Below, piece after piece: positions 39,545 to 48,378 of a stretch of 64,000 bases of DNA. The position numbers and the translations under genes are program-made. Location of the stretch: contig NZ_BMNE01000010.1 in assembly GCF_014646295.1 (NCBI RefSeq), forward strand, positions 157,142-221,141, given 5' to 3'. This DNA comes from Nocardia rhizosphaerihabitans (lineage in GTDB: Bacteria; Actinomycetota; Actinomycetes; Mycobacteriales; Mycobacteriaceae). Under the pieces are notes generated by a model. That model ran no database searches, was not told where the DNA came from, and was given only the letters and a program-made list of their open reading frames with translations. How positions within the stretch are numbered: position 1 is the stretch's first letter; the number at the start of each line of letters is the position of its first letter.

Positions 39545-40803
39545 CGGTCGTCCTCTCCTGGTGCGATGTCGTGGTAGCGGCGGCTGTCGGCGTGCCAGGC
39601 GCGATTGCCGCCCATCCAGGCCCACAGGCCGGCCAGGAAGCGGCGCAGCTGGGGTGAGCCCGCGGCGGCGAGCGGGGCCGCTTCCCGTTCGAAGCGGTGC
39701 ATCAGCTCGTCGTGGATCTGCGCGGTCCGCAGGACCGCGTCGGCGCGGCTGCAGCCCTCCTCGGCGGCGAGCACGGTCGGCAGGTTGAATTCCCTGCCAC
39801 CCGAAAGGTCCTCGCGCGCCATCGAATACAGGTCGTTCACCATCTGCGCGGCCAGTGCGGCGGTGGTGACGACCCGCCGGACGGCCGGATCGGTGTACTC
39901 GGGAGCGCCGAGTTCGTAGCCGCCGACGGCGTCGATCGGCGCCATGCACGGCAGGAAGCTGTGCGGCTGGCGATTGGTCAGGTACTCCCAGACCGGTGGC
40001 ATCCGATCTGCCGCGCGCCAGCCTGCCTCGGCGCCGAGTGCGATGAACCAGCCCGCGATCTCGGTGCGCAGCCTGGCCAGCTGCGCCGGGCTCGCGTACC
40101 CCGCCAGGTGCGCGAACGACGTGCGGAACGCGCGCAGGATCGGGTCGGCCTGCATGGCCTGTTCGAGCCGGGGTGCGTAGCGCGCGGGCAGATGGGCGGG
40201 ATCCATGGCGGCGGCGGCGAGTTCGAGCCGTGGCCCGAGTTCGGCGGCGGCGCTGGACGGGGTTCCGTCGGGTGCGGTGTCGCCAGGGGCGTCCTCCTCG
40301 CAGTAATAGTCGTCGACCGACCATTCGGCCACCGCGGCGCGGGCGGCGCCGAGGAGCAGGTCGGGGTCGTCGCAATCGGGATGGGCGAGCATGATCAGCC
40401 GACCGAAATCGGCCTTGCCCAGCTCGTCGAGACGGCCCTCGTAGAGGCCGATTTCGGCCGCCCAGGCGAGCAGGCCGACGTTCACGGCCTCGGCCAGCGC
40501 GGGATCGTCGCGTTCGGGTGGTGGACAGTAGAGCGGCGGAATCGCTTGCCGTGCACCGGCTTGCGGTGCGGGAGGCGCGGCCCGCCAGAGCGAGGTCGTG
40601 CCGATCCCGGTGGGCCCGAGCAGGTACCGTGGTTCGGGGGCGGATAACTTCGGCGGCGAAACCCGGTGGGGGAGTGTGGCTGCCGCCGTGCCGAGCCGGG
40701 GGAACAGATCGGCAGGCGCCGTCGCGTCGTGCAGCAGGGCCGCCACCGTGGCGGCGAGCTCGGTGCCCGCGTGCGGGGCCGCTGCCCTGGTGAGGATCGA
40801 CAC
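39541..40803 (-). CDS. 2-methylisoborneol synthase (class I terpene cyclase)
   Basis: A 420-residue terpene cyclase with GTG start at 40803. The metal-binding DDYYCEE is at residues 164-170, the NSE triad in NDLYSMARE at 323-331, and the terminal RY pair at 409-410. It cyclises 2-methylgeranyl diphosphate to the earthy odorant 2-methylisoborneol. The first ~100 residues are Ala/Pro-rich and low in order (PAPQAGARQAIPPLYCPPP) with a conserved-looking block SPPKLSAPEPRYLLGPTGIG; such N-terminal tails are the proposed encapsulin-loading signal in family 2B cargo. It follows the shell gene by 12 bp. Confidence 0.93.
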   Translation of the reverse strand: MSILTRAAAPHAGTELAATVAALLHDATAPADLFPRLGTAAATLPHRVSPPKLSAPEPRYLLGPTGIGTTSLWRAAPPAPQAGARQAIPPLYCPPPERDDPALAEAVNVGLLAWAAEIGLYEGRLDELGKADFGRLIMLAHPDCDDPDLLLGAARAAVAEWSVDDYYCEEDAPGDTAPDGTPSSAAAELGPRLELAAAAMDPAHLPARYAPRLEQAMQADPILRAFRTSFAHLAGYASPAQLARLRTEIAGWFIALGAEAGWRAADRMPPVWEYLTNRQPHSFLPCMAPIDAVGGYELGAPEYTDPAVRRVVTTAALAAQMVNDLYSMAREDLSGGREFNLPTVLAAEEGCSRADAVLRTAQIHDELMHRFEREAAPLAAAGSPQLRRFLAGLWAWMGGNRAWHADSRRYHDIAPGEDDR

Positions 40804-40815
40804 GGCCCGCGCCGA

Positions 40816-42222
40816 TCAGTCGGCCCGGCGCGCGACGAGCACGTCGTCGAGTACGCCGAGCGCGTCGGGGACCAGGACGGCGGCCGAGTAGTAGCAGCTC
40901 ACCAGGTACGACATGATCGACTGATCGTCGATCTGCTTGAACCGGACGTTCAGACTCGGCTCGTACTCGTCGGGAATGCCGGTCTGATGCAATCCGACGA
41001 CACCCTGATCCTTCTCGCCGATGCGCATGGCCATGATCGAGGTGGTCTGGGTGCCGTTCACCGGGATCTTGCCGCACGGCAGGATCGGCACCCCGCGCCA
41101 GCCGGGGACCCGGGAGCCCTGGAACTCCACCGGATCGGGATACAGTCCGCGGCGCGAACATTCGCGGCCGAACGCGGCGATCGCCTTGGGATGGGCGAGG
41201 AAGAACTTGGTGCCGCGGCGCATGCTCAGCAGCTCGTCCATGTCGTCGGGGGTCGGCGGGCCCGATTCGGTGGTGATGCGCTGCTTGAGATCGCAGTTGT
41301 GCAGCAGGCCGAACTCGGGATTGTTCACCAGATCGTGCTCGCGCCGCTCGTAGAGCGCTTCGACGGTCAGGCGCAGCTGCTGGTCGACCTGGTTCATGGG
41401 GTCGTTGAACAGATCGGCGACGCGGGTGTGAATCCGCAGCACGCTCTGGGCCAGGCTGAGTTCGTATTGGCGGGGGCTGGCGTCGTAGTCGACGAAGGTG
41501 CCCTCGAGCAACGGTTCACCGGAATGGCCGGAGGAGATCTCGATATCGGCCTCGCCCTTGGAATTCTGTGTCCGACGTGGCGTCTCGGCGGCCTCGGTGC
41601 GGATCCGGGCCAAGGCGGGATTCATGTCGAGGAATTGTTCGAATGCTTGTCTGGGCAGGCAGAGAATGGTCGTCTTGGTCACCGTCTTCACGGTGTCCGG
41701 CCAGATCGCCGACGGGTCGGTGAGCATATCCTCGCCGTAATAGTCGCCGCCGGAGAGCATGCCCAGTTTCGTCGCCTCGCCGTATTCGCCGGAACCCAGT
41801 CGGGCGAGTTTTCCGTGGACGACCAGAATGACCTGATCCATCGGATTACCGAACTCGGCGACGACGGTGCCGGGATCGAGATCGTATTGCACGAAATTGT
41901 CGGCGAGCGGGCGCAGCAACTGGTCGTCCTCGACGGTGCGCAGGGCGGGCAGTTCGCGCAATTCCTGCGGGATCACCCTGGCGCGCGAGCCGTCGACGAC
42001 GAACTCGACCTCGCCGTTGCCGACGGTGTGGGTGAGCCGGCGGTTGACGCGGTAGATACCACCCGCGACCTGCACCCAAGGCAGTGCGCGCGACAGCCAG
42101 CGGGAGCTGATCCCCTGCATCTGCGGCTCGGATTTGGTGGTGTGCGCCAGCTGTTGCGCCGCGGTGGTGCTGAGACTCTTACGGACGGAATTGTCTGTGG
42201 GCAGCGGCATTTCGATGGTCAT
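40816..42222 (-). CDS. Family 2B encapsulin shell protein with cyclic-nucleotide-binding-like domain (EshA type)
   Basis: A 468-residue HK97-fold shell protein. An extended N-terminal arm (1-40) and the first shell segment (to about 90) are interrupted by a cNMP-binding-like domain (about 92-210: GTVVAEFGNPMDQVILVVHG, GGDYYGEDML), then a linker and the rest of the HK97 fold (RQYELSLAQSVLRIHTRVAD; PNP-like E-loop region; GVPILPCGKIP; TSIMAMRIGEKDQGVVGL). Family 2B shells are encoded next to terpene cyclases or polyprenyl transferases that they enclose; this one leads a 2-MIB operon. The phosphate-binding Arg of canonical cAMP sites is replaced (WPDTVKT), so nucleotide binding may be altered. 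Start ATG 42222. Confidence 0.92.
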   Translation of the reverse strand: MTIEMPLPTDNSVRKSLSTTAAQQLAHTTKSEPQMQGISSRWLSRALPWVQVAGGIYRVNRRLTHTVGNGEVEFVVDGSRARVIPQELRELPALRTVEDDQLLRPLADNFVQYDLDPGTVVAEFGNPMDQVILVVHGKLARLGSGEYGEATKLGMLSGGDYYGEDMLTDPSAIWPDTVKTVTKTTILCLPRQAFEQFLDMNPALARIRTEAAETPRRTQNSKGEADIEISSGHSGEPLLEGTFVDYDASPRQYELSLAQSVLRIHTRVADLFNDPMNQVDQQLRLTVEALYERREHDLVNNPEFGLLHNCDLKQRITTESGPPTPDDMDELLSMRRGTKFFLAHPKAIAAFGRECSRRGLYPDPVEFQGSRVPGWRGVPILPCGKIPVNGTQTTSIMAMRIGEKDQGVVGLHQTGIPDEYEPSLNVRFKQIDDQSIMSYLVSCYYSAAVLVPDALGVLDDVLVARRAD

Positions 42223-42347
42223 GGAGTTCCTCACCTCGGGGCGGATATCGGCACGGCCGATCGACCTGTGCGGCGCGACGATGCGCGACAGGCCGGGGGG
42301 TGGGCAACGATGCAAAATCGAATGGTCCTGCGCGGAAGAAACCGGGC

Positions 42348-42366
42348 GTGTGAAACGGTCTTACAC
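42348..42366. promoter_or_regulatory. Imperfect palindrome upstream of the encapsulin operon
   Basis: GTGTGAAACGGTCTTACAC, a 19 bp dyad with two mismatching pairs, lies about 126 bp before the encapsulin start. It resembles a CRP-like TGTGA...TACAC site but with longer spacing. It may be an operator for the 2-MIB operon. No clear -10/-35 was found in the 42223-42520 interval. Confidence 0.35.
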
Positions 42367-42540
42367 GAAATTTGGTGCGTGCCAGTGCGTTCCGGACAAC
42401 GACGATGGTAGGGCCTCGAGGAGGCCGTGTGCAGGCTTATCGGGAAAACATGGCTGTGACCGGGAGATCCGTTGCGCGGGAGGCGATTGCGTGGCGACGG
42501 ATGTCCTGGGATGAATCACCGATAGGCGCCGGAACCGGCG

Positions 42541-42987
42541 GGGCTACCGATCTGGCTGGACTTCCTCCTCATCACCGGCGCCGCCGTCGGTCTGGCGGTG
42601 ACCGCGATTCTGCTCAGCAGGCAGACCGTCCAGCGGGCCTTCGGCCCCGAGCCCGGCTGGAACGAGACCGTCACGACGGTGCTCACCGTCGGCGGCGTGT
42701 TCTACGGTCTGCTGCTCGGGCTGATCGCGGCGGCCACCTACGAGTCCTACGACGCGGCGCAGAGTCGCGTGGCCGACGAGGCCGCGGCGGTCGGCACCCT
42801 CTACCACGAGGTGAGCGCCTGTCCCGAGCCGTACCGGGACTGCTGCGCGACGACGATCGTGCACGCCGCCACGATCGACCAGTTCGCCCGATTCGACGCG
42901 AAGCGTCTACACCACCGTGCTGGGCCGCTGAACAGCGGGTGTGACCCGAATCGCCGGAACATGCGGCCTGTCACAGGCGACACATAA
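42541..42987 (+). pseudogene. DUF4239-type membrane protein relic
   Basis: The frame beginning IWLDFLLITGAAVGLAVTAI and continuing VGGVFYGLLLGLIAAATYES, then ADEAAAVGTLYHEVSACPEPYRD, is the N-terminal half of the DUF4239 (bestrophin-like) family. A TAG at 42523 lies upstream with no ATG or GTG before the homology; the first GTG, 42598, is inside the first helix. After PEPYRD the sequence leaves the family and ends after about 45 residues, so the C-terminal half, including two helices, is missing. Decayed from both ends. Confidence 0.6.
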
Positions 42988-43072
42988 TGGAGGTCCGGTG
43001 TGGTTAGCTCATATGAGCACATCGGGGTGTGTGAGGTGTGTCACTTTCAGCAGGGTAGGCCAGGTGGGAACG

Positions 43073-46030
43073 GTGGATATCAGTCCAAAAGGTGTGGTCG
43101 GTTCTATGCAGCGGTTGCTGGCTACCGCGCAGAACGGGCTGGAGGTGATCCGCTTCGGCGGATTGGCGCACGATGTCGAGTCCTCGCCCTTCGAGGTCGT
43201 CGAGCGCAGACGCATGTATCGGTTGCGTCATTACTTCCCCGACGATACTTCGGCGGGCCGTCCGGTGGCGCTGTTGGTGCCGCCGTTGATGGTGAACGCC
43301 GACATCTGGGACGTCAACGCGGCGGGCGGCGCCGTCGGGATCCTGCACGCGAGCGGAATCGACTGCTGGGTCATCGATTTCGGTTCACCCGCGACCGAGG
43401 AGGGCGGCTGGGAACGTGACCTGGCCGACCACGTGCTTGCGGTGAACTCGGCCATCGACACCGTCTGCGAGGCCACCGGCGCGCAGGTGCACCTGATGGG
43501 GTACTCGCAGGGCGGTATGTTCGCCTACCAGGCCACCGCCTACCGCTACGGCAAGGGCGTCGCCTCCATCGTCACCTTCGGCAGTCCGGTCGACATCGTC
43601 GCGGGCATGCCGTTCGGGCTGCCCTACGGTGTGGTGTCCGAGGTGGCGGACTTCCTGGCAGACCACGTGATGCACCGGCTGCCGATCACCGAATCGATGG
43701 TGCGCATCGGCTTCCAGATGCTCGACCCGGTCAAGACCGCCAAGTCGCGGATCGACTTCCTGCTGCAGCTGCACGACCGGGAAGCGTTGCTGCCCAAGGA
43801 ACGTCAGCGCCGCTTCCTCAACAGCGATGGCTGGGTGGGCTATTCGGGTCCGGCGGTCGCCGATCTGCTCAAGCAGTTCGTCGCGCACAACCGGATGATG
43901 CTGGGCGGCTTCGTGATCCGCGATCACCCGATCTCGCTCGCCGAGCTGAAATGCCCGATCCTGGCGTTCGTCGGTGAGGTCGACGACATCGGCCAGCCCG
44001 CCGCGGTGCGCGGGATCGTGCGGGCGGCGCCCAACGCCGAGGTATACGAAGCCAGTTTGGTGGCAGGGCATTTCGGGCTCGTCGCCGGTTCGATCGCGAC
44101 CAACCACACCTGGCCGATGGTGCGCGAGTGGATCGGGTGGATGGAAGGCAACGGCACTCTGCCCGAGCAGATCGTCCCGATGCAGGAGCACGTGGCGAGC
44201 AACGCGCCACGCACCGCGGCGACCCGGGTGGTGCACACCGCGGCCACCCTGGCCGAGGCGGGCGCGGGCGTCGGCAAGGCGCTGGAAGGCATCGCCAGCA
44301 GCACGATTCGCGGTTCTGTCGAGATGGCGGGTGAGGCGGCGCGCGCCCTGCCGCGGCTGACCCGGCTCGGCATGATCCAGCCGCACACCCGGATCTCGCT
44401 CGGCAAGCTGCTCAGCGAGCACGCCAAGCGCGCGCCGCAGAAGGATCTGTTCCTCTTCGACGACCGGGTGCACACCAATGCCGCGGTCGAGGTCCGCATC
44501 GACAATGTCGTGCGCGGGCTGATCTCCGTCGGCATCCGGCCGGCCAACCGGGTCGGCGTCGTCATGGAGACCAGGCCCAGTGCGCTGGCCGTGGTCGCCG
44601 CGCTCTCGCGCCTCGGTGCCGTCGCGGTGCTGCTCGCGCCTGGCGCCGAACTCGACCGGGCCATGGAGCTGACCGGCGTGCAGACGCTGATCACCGACCC
44701 GGAGAACCTGCGCACCGCCGCCGCGACCGGCGCGCGCGTGCTGGTGCTCGGTGGCGGCGACACCAGGCAGCTGGCGGTGCCGACCGGCGATAGGGTGATC
44801 GACCTCGAACAGATCGATCCGTCGCGGGTGCGGGTGCCCGCCTGGTTCCGGCCGAACCCCGGCCTGGCTCGTGAGCTCGCGTTCATCCTCGTCATCGGCA
44901 CCGGTGACCGGCTCGAGGCCAAGTACATCACCAACCATCGGTGGGCGTTGTCGGCGTTCGGCACCGCGAGCGCGGCCGACCTCGACCGCCGCGACACCGT
45001 GTACTGCCTTGCGCCGCTGCATCATTCGTCGGGACTGCTGGTGAGTCTGGGTGGGGCGATCGCCGGTGGCAGCCGGATCGCGCTGGCCAGGCCGATGGAC
45101 ATGGAGCCGGGTCGTTTCGCCGCGGAAGTGCACCGCTACGGCGTCACCGTTGTCACCTACACCTGGACAATGCTGCGTGATCTGCTCGACGCGCAGGTCT
45201 TCCCGGCCGGCCACAACCATCCGATCCGGCTGTTCATCGGCTCCGGCATGCCCGCCGGGCTGTGGCGGCGCACCCTCGAGCAGTTCGCGCCGGCCAGGGT
45301 GCTCGAGTTCTACGCCTCGATCGACGGCGACGTGGTGCTGGCCAATGTGCCCGGCACCAAGATCGGCTCCAAGGGCAGGCCGGTGCCGGGCACCGCACAT
45401 GTCGAGCTGGTCGCCTACGACCCGGTCACCGAGCAGATCCGGGTCGGCGACGACGGCTTCGCGCGGCGCTGCGCCGACAACGAGCCGGGGCTGCTGCTCG
45501 GCAAGTCGGTCGACGGCGGTGACCTGTCCGACGGCGGGCTGCGCGGCGTCTTCCGGGCCGGCGACGCCTGGTGGCCGACGGAGAACCTGTTCCGGCGCGA
45601 CAGCGACGGCGACTACTGGCTGGTCGACCGCCGCGACACGGTGATCCGCACCGCCCGCGGTCCGGTGTTCACCCAGCCGATCGTGGACGTGCTCAACGAC
45701 ATCACCTCCGTCGACATGGAGGTCGCGTACGGGCTGAAGACCCCGTCGGGCACCCTGGCCGCCGCCGCGCTGAGCGTGCGCAAGGGCTTCAAGATCGAAC
45801 CGGGTGATGTCACCGAGGCGATGCGGGCACTGGCACTCGAGCAGCGGCCCGATCTGGTCTACGTCGTCGACGAGATCCCGCGCAGCACCAGCTTCCGGCC
45901 CTCCGCCACGGCGGTTCAGGCTGCCGGTCTGCCCAAGGCTGGTCCGAACACCTGGATCTACAACCGGGAGACCGACGCCTACGAGGTGCTCACCGACGCC
46001 GCGGCCGCGTTGTTGTTCGGCGGTCACTGA
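43073..46030 (+). CDS. Rv1683-type fusion: alpha/beta-hydrolase (PhaC-like) plus AMP-binding acyl-CoA synthetase-like domain
   Basis: A 985-residue protein from GTG 43073 (an ATG at 43013 is possible). Residues 1-400 form an alpha/beta hydrolase with nucleophile GYSQGG at 143-148, catalytic Asp near VGEVDDIGQPA and His in AGHFGLVAG, like PHA synthases and lipases. Residues about 445-985 are a FadD-like ligase fold (RVGVVMETRPSALAVVAALS, FIGSGMPAGLWRR). The phosphate-loop motif of true acyl-CoA ligases (TSGTTGxPK) is missing: the segment reads LVIGTGDRLEAKYITNHRW. So ligase activity is doubtful. The mycobacterial homologue is linked to triacylglycerol metabolism, a role I infer here. Confidence 0.85.
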   Translation: MDISPKGVVGSMQRLLATAQNGLEVIRFGGLAHDVESSPFEVVERRRMYRLRHYFPDDTSAGRPVALLVPPLMVNADIWDVNAAGGAVGILHASGIDCWVIDFGSPATEEGGWERDLADHVLAVNSAIDTVCEATGAQVHLMGYSQGGMFAYQATAYRYGKGVASIVTFGSPVDIVAGMPFGLPYGVVSEVADFLADHVMHRLPITESMVRIGFQMLDPVKTAKSRIDFLLQLHDREALLPKERQRRFLNSDGWVGYSGPAVADLLKQFVAHNRMMLGGFVIRDHPISLAELKCPILAFVGEVDDIGQPAAVRGIVRAAPNAEVYEASLVAGHFGLVAGSIATNHTWPMVREWIGWMEGNGTLPEQIVPMQEHVASNAPRTAATRVVHTAATLAEAGAGVGKALEGIASSTIRGSVEMAGEAARALPRLTRLGMIQPHTRISLGKLLSEHAKRAPQKDLFLFDDRVHTNAAVEVRIDNVVRGLISVGIRPANRVGVVMETRPSALAVVAALSRLGAVAVLLAPGAELDRAMELTGVQTLITDPENLRTAAATGARVLVLGGGDTRQLAVPTGDRVIDLEQIDPSRVRVPAWFRPNPGLARELAFILVIGTGDRLEAKYITNHRWALSAFGTASAADLDRRDTVYCLAPLHHSSGLLVSLGGAIAGGSRIALARPMDMEPGRFAAEVHRYGVTVVTYTWTMLRDLLDAQVFPAGHNHPIRLFIGSGMPAGLWRRTLEQFAPARVLEFYASIDGDVVLANVPGTKIGSKGRPVPGTAHVELVAYDPVTEQIRVGDDGFARRCADNEPGLLLGKSVDGGDLSDGGLRGVFRAGDAWWPTENLFRRDSDGDYWLVDRRDTVIRTARGPVFTQPIVDVLNDITSVDMEVAYGLKTPSGTLAAAALSVRKGFKIEPGDVTEAMRALALEQRPDLVYVVDEIPRSTSFRPSATAVQAAGLPKAGPNTWIYNRETDAYEVLTDAAAALLFGGH

Positions 46031-46040
46031 CGGGCGAGTG

Positions 46041-46078
46041 GGGTGGGCCGCGGTCGGCAGCCGCGACCAGCTCACCCC
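46041..46078. terminator. Imperfect hairpin between convergent genes
   Basis: The segment contains GGTCG at 46052-46056 paired with CGACC at 46064-46068, extended outwards by an imperfect GGGTGGGCC / AGCTCACCC stem. It lies 11 bp after the fusion gene stop and 46 bp from the aminotransferase stop, where a bidirectional terminator is expected. Confidence 0.4.
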
Positions 46079-46123
46079 CCCACCTGGGTGAACGCGCGCT
46101 TCGGGCGCTGACCGCCCGGGGCG

Positions 46124-47260
46124 CTACACCTGGTATTCGGTGACCGCGTCGATCACGCGGGTCAGCTGGGCGTCGCTCAGCAGGGGCCACAGCGGCAGCC
46201 GCACGATCGTCGCGGAGAAGTTCGCCGACCGTGTGCACGGCACCGGCGTGCGGCCGTACTTCAGACCGGCAGGGCTCGAATCCAGCGGAATGTAGTGGAA
46301 CGGCGCGACGATCCCGCGTTCGGCGAGATGAGCGATGATGCCGTCGCGGCTCTCCTCGGTCGGCATTCGCAGGTAGAACAGGTGCGCGGTGTGGCCACTA
46401 TCGGCGGGCACCGTCATCGGGCGCACATCGTTGCGGACGGCCCAATCCGGCAGCGCGGCCGCGTAGGTGTCCCACACGCGGTGGCGCTGTTGCTGGATGG
46501 TGTCGAACTCGGCCAGCTGCGCGTCAAGCACCGCCGTGTTGAGCTCGCTGGGCAGGTAGCTCGAGCCGATGTCCTGCCAGGAGTACTTGTCGACCTGGCC
46601 GCGCAGGAAACGGGCGCGGTCGGTGCCTTTCTCCCGCATGATCTCCGCGCGACCCATCAGGATCTCGTCCGAGAGCAGCAGCGCGCCGCCCTCGCCGCAG
46701 TGCACGTTCTTGGTGTCGTGGAAGCTCTGTGTGCCCAGGGTGCCGATGGTGCCCAGCTGCCTGCCGCGCCACGTGCCGCCGAGGCCGTGCGCGTTGTCCT
46801 CGATGATCGCCACACCGTGCTGGGCGGCCAGCGCGAGCAACGGCTCCATGTCGGCGGCGACACCGCCGTAGTGCATGACCACGATCGCCTTGGTGCGGTC
46901 GGTGATCGCTTCCGCCGCGGCCGCCGGATCGATATTGCCCGTCGTCTCGTCGATATCGACGAACACACAGGTCGAACCGCGCAGCGCCATCGCGGTCGCC
47001 GCCGAGGTGAACGCGAAGCTCGGGACGATCACCTCGTCCTCGGGGCCCAGCTCGAGCAGCAGCGCGCCCAGTTCCAGTGCGTGCGTGCACGACGTGGTGA
47101 GCAGCGCGTGCCCGGCGCCGGTGATGGCCTTGATCTTGGCCGTCGCCGACTTGGTGAACTGACCGTCGCCGTGACTGTGATCGGAATCGAGCACGGTCAG
47201 CAGATTGGCGCGTTCAGCGGCAGCGCGGAACGGCCTGCTGAAGATGATCCGGTCGCTCAC
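46124..47260 (-). CDS. rffA: dTDP-4-amino-4,6-dideoxygalactose transaminase-like (WecE/RffA)
   Basis: A 378-residue DegT/DnrJ/EryC1 PLP aminotransferase. The PLP lysine is in SFHDTKNVHCGEGG near residue 180, the first motif IFSRPFRAAAERANLLTVLD begins the protein, and LPLWPLLSDAQLTRVI is near the end. Length and start match WecE of enterobacterial common-antigen synthesis, which aminates dTDP-4-keto-6-deoxyglucose to dTDP-Fuc4N. The substrate here is inferred from that match. The GTG start 47260 overlaps the glycosyltransferase stop as GTGA. No dTDP-sugar synthesis genes are in the window. Confidence 0.88.
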   Translation of the reverse strand: MSDRIIFSRPFRAAAERANLLTVLDSDHSHGDGQFTKSATAKIKAITGAGHALLTTSCTHALELGALLLELGPEDEVIVPSFAFTSAATAMALRGSTCVFVDIDETTGNIDPAAAAEAITDRTKAIVVMHYGGVAADMEPLLALAAQHGVAIIEDNAHGLGGTWRGRQLGTIGTLGTQSFHDTKNVHCGEGGALLLSDEILMGRAEIMREKGTDRARFLRGQVDKYSWQDIGSSYLPSELNTAVLDAQLAEFDTIQQQRHRVWDTYAAALPDWAVRNDVRPMTVPADSGHTAHLFYLRMPTEESRDGIIAHLAERGIVAPFHYIPLDSSPAGLKYGRTPVPCTRSANFSATIVRLPLWPLLSDAQLTRVIDAVTEYQV

Positions 47261-48378
47261 TCGTGATGGCCCTTCTCCGTCGCGGCTGCCGGCACCGCGG
47301 CGTCGACTCGATGGTTCACGGCCGGCGCAAGCATCGTATCCGGGCGCGGTGTCGGGGTCTCGACGGTCAGGTACAGCGGCTTGCCGACCAGGATGTGCAG
47401 GGCCACACCGAGATATTCCGCGATCAGGCCGAGCGAGAACAGCGTCGCGCCCGAGCACAACAGCAGCACGACGATGATCGACGCCCAGCCCTCGGGATCG
47501 TGATTGTCCTGCGTCAGCGCCTGCACGATGACCACCCCGGCCATGATCACGCCCGCCAGCGCCAGCGTCACCCCGAGCATGCTCACCAGGCGCAGACCAC
47601 GAGTGCCGCTGCACAGCACCATCTTCCAGAACAGCGAGAACAGACGGCGATAGTTGTAGCCGGACTCCTCGCGGCCCTCGGCGCGCAGCACCACCGGCAC
47701 CTGAACGGCATTGCCGACCACCCAGGTCAGCGCCACATCCAGATACACGCCGTTGGCCGCGACCTCCGCAAGCTGACGACCGATATCACCGCGGATCAGC
47801 CGGAAACTCTCGAACCGCGTCGAATCCGGGAACGCGAACACCGTGGCCAGCACGATCTTCGAGCCGCGCGAGGTGATGTTGCGCAGGAAACCGTGCGGTC
47901 GGGTATTGGTCGGCTTCGAATAGACCAGATCCGCGCGCGAAGCCAGCGCCGCGTCGAGGAAATCGGCGATGAACGCCGGGTCGTGCTGACCGTCCTCGTC
48001 CATCGTGACGATCCAGTCGCCCCGCGCCGCCGCCATTCCCGCGATCGTCGCCGCGTCCTGACCGAAATTGCGGCTCAACCACACCGGGCGAACCTGCGGA
48101 TAGGCGCCTGCCAGTTCTTGCAGCACCACATCCGAACGGTCGGGGCCGTTGTCGTGCACGAGGATGATCTCCTCGACCGCGAACCGGGCGCCGCCGGTCG
48201 AGGTGGACGGGCCGGTCAGCCGATCCAGCTCGGCGACCAGCGCCGCGATCGTCTCCTCGCCGCGATACACCGGGACGACCACCGACACCGAATGCACCGG
48301 GCTCGACCCGTCGCGGGCGGGCGCGCCGGCACGCAGGACTGCGCCGGGTCGGGACGAATGTGCGGAAGGAATCGGCAT
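47257..48378 (-). CDS. Polyprenyl-phosphate glycosyltransferase, GT2 (GtrB/DPM-like)
   Basis: A 373-residue protein. The GT2 domain (about 30-250) has VSVVVPVYRGEETI, the nucleotide-sugar acidic motif TMDEDGQHDP, and RPVWLSRNFGQDAA; two C-terminal membrane helices (LRLVSMLGVTLALAGVIMAG and WASIIVVLLLCSGATLFSLG) place it in the GtrB/ArnC group that loads a sugar onto undecaprenyl/decaprenyl phosphate at the cytosolic face. Co-transcribed with the aminotransferase, so it probably transfers the amino-deoxysugar or a related one. Confidence 0.9.
   Translation of the reverse strand: MPIPSAHSSRPGAVLRAGAPARDGSSPVHSVSVVVPVYRGEETIAALVAELDRLTGPSTSTGGARFAVEEIILVHDNGPDRSDVVLQELAGAYPQVRPVWLSRNFGQDAATIAGMAAARGDWIVTMDEDGQHDPAFIADFLDAALASRADLVYSKPTNTRPHGFLRNITSRGSKIVLATVFAFPDSTRFESFRLIRGDIGRQLAEVAANGVYLDVALTWVVGNAVQVPVVLRAEGREESGYNYRRLFSLFWKMVLCSGTRGLRLVSMLGVTLALAGVIMAGVVIVQALTQDNHDPEGWASIIVVLLLCSGATLFSLGLIAEYLGVALHILVGKPLYLTVETPTPRPDTMLAPAVNHRVDAAVPAAATEKGHHE

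Noticed and set aside
38669..41161. Minus-strand 830-codon frame running through the 2-MIB synthase
   Set aside because: Only its last 291 codons (the methyltransferase) are real; the upstream part is an out-of-frame reading of the synthase and encapsulin genes.
42348..42366. Calling the dyad upstream of the encapsulin operon a true CRP site
   Set aside because: Spacing and two mismatched pairs do not fit TGTGA-N6-TCACA; kept only as a generic palindrome.
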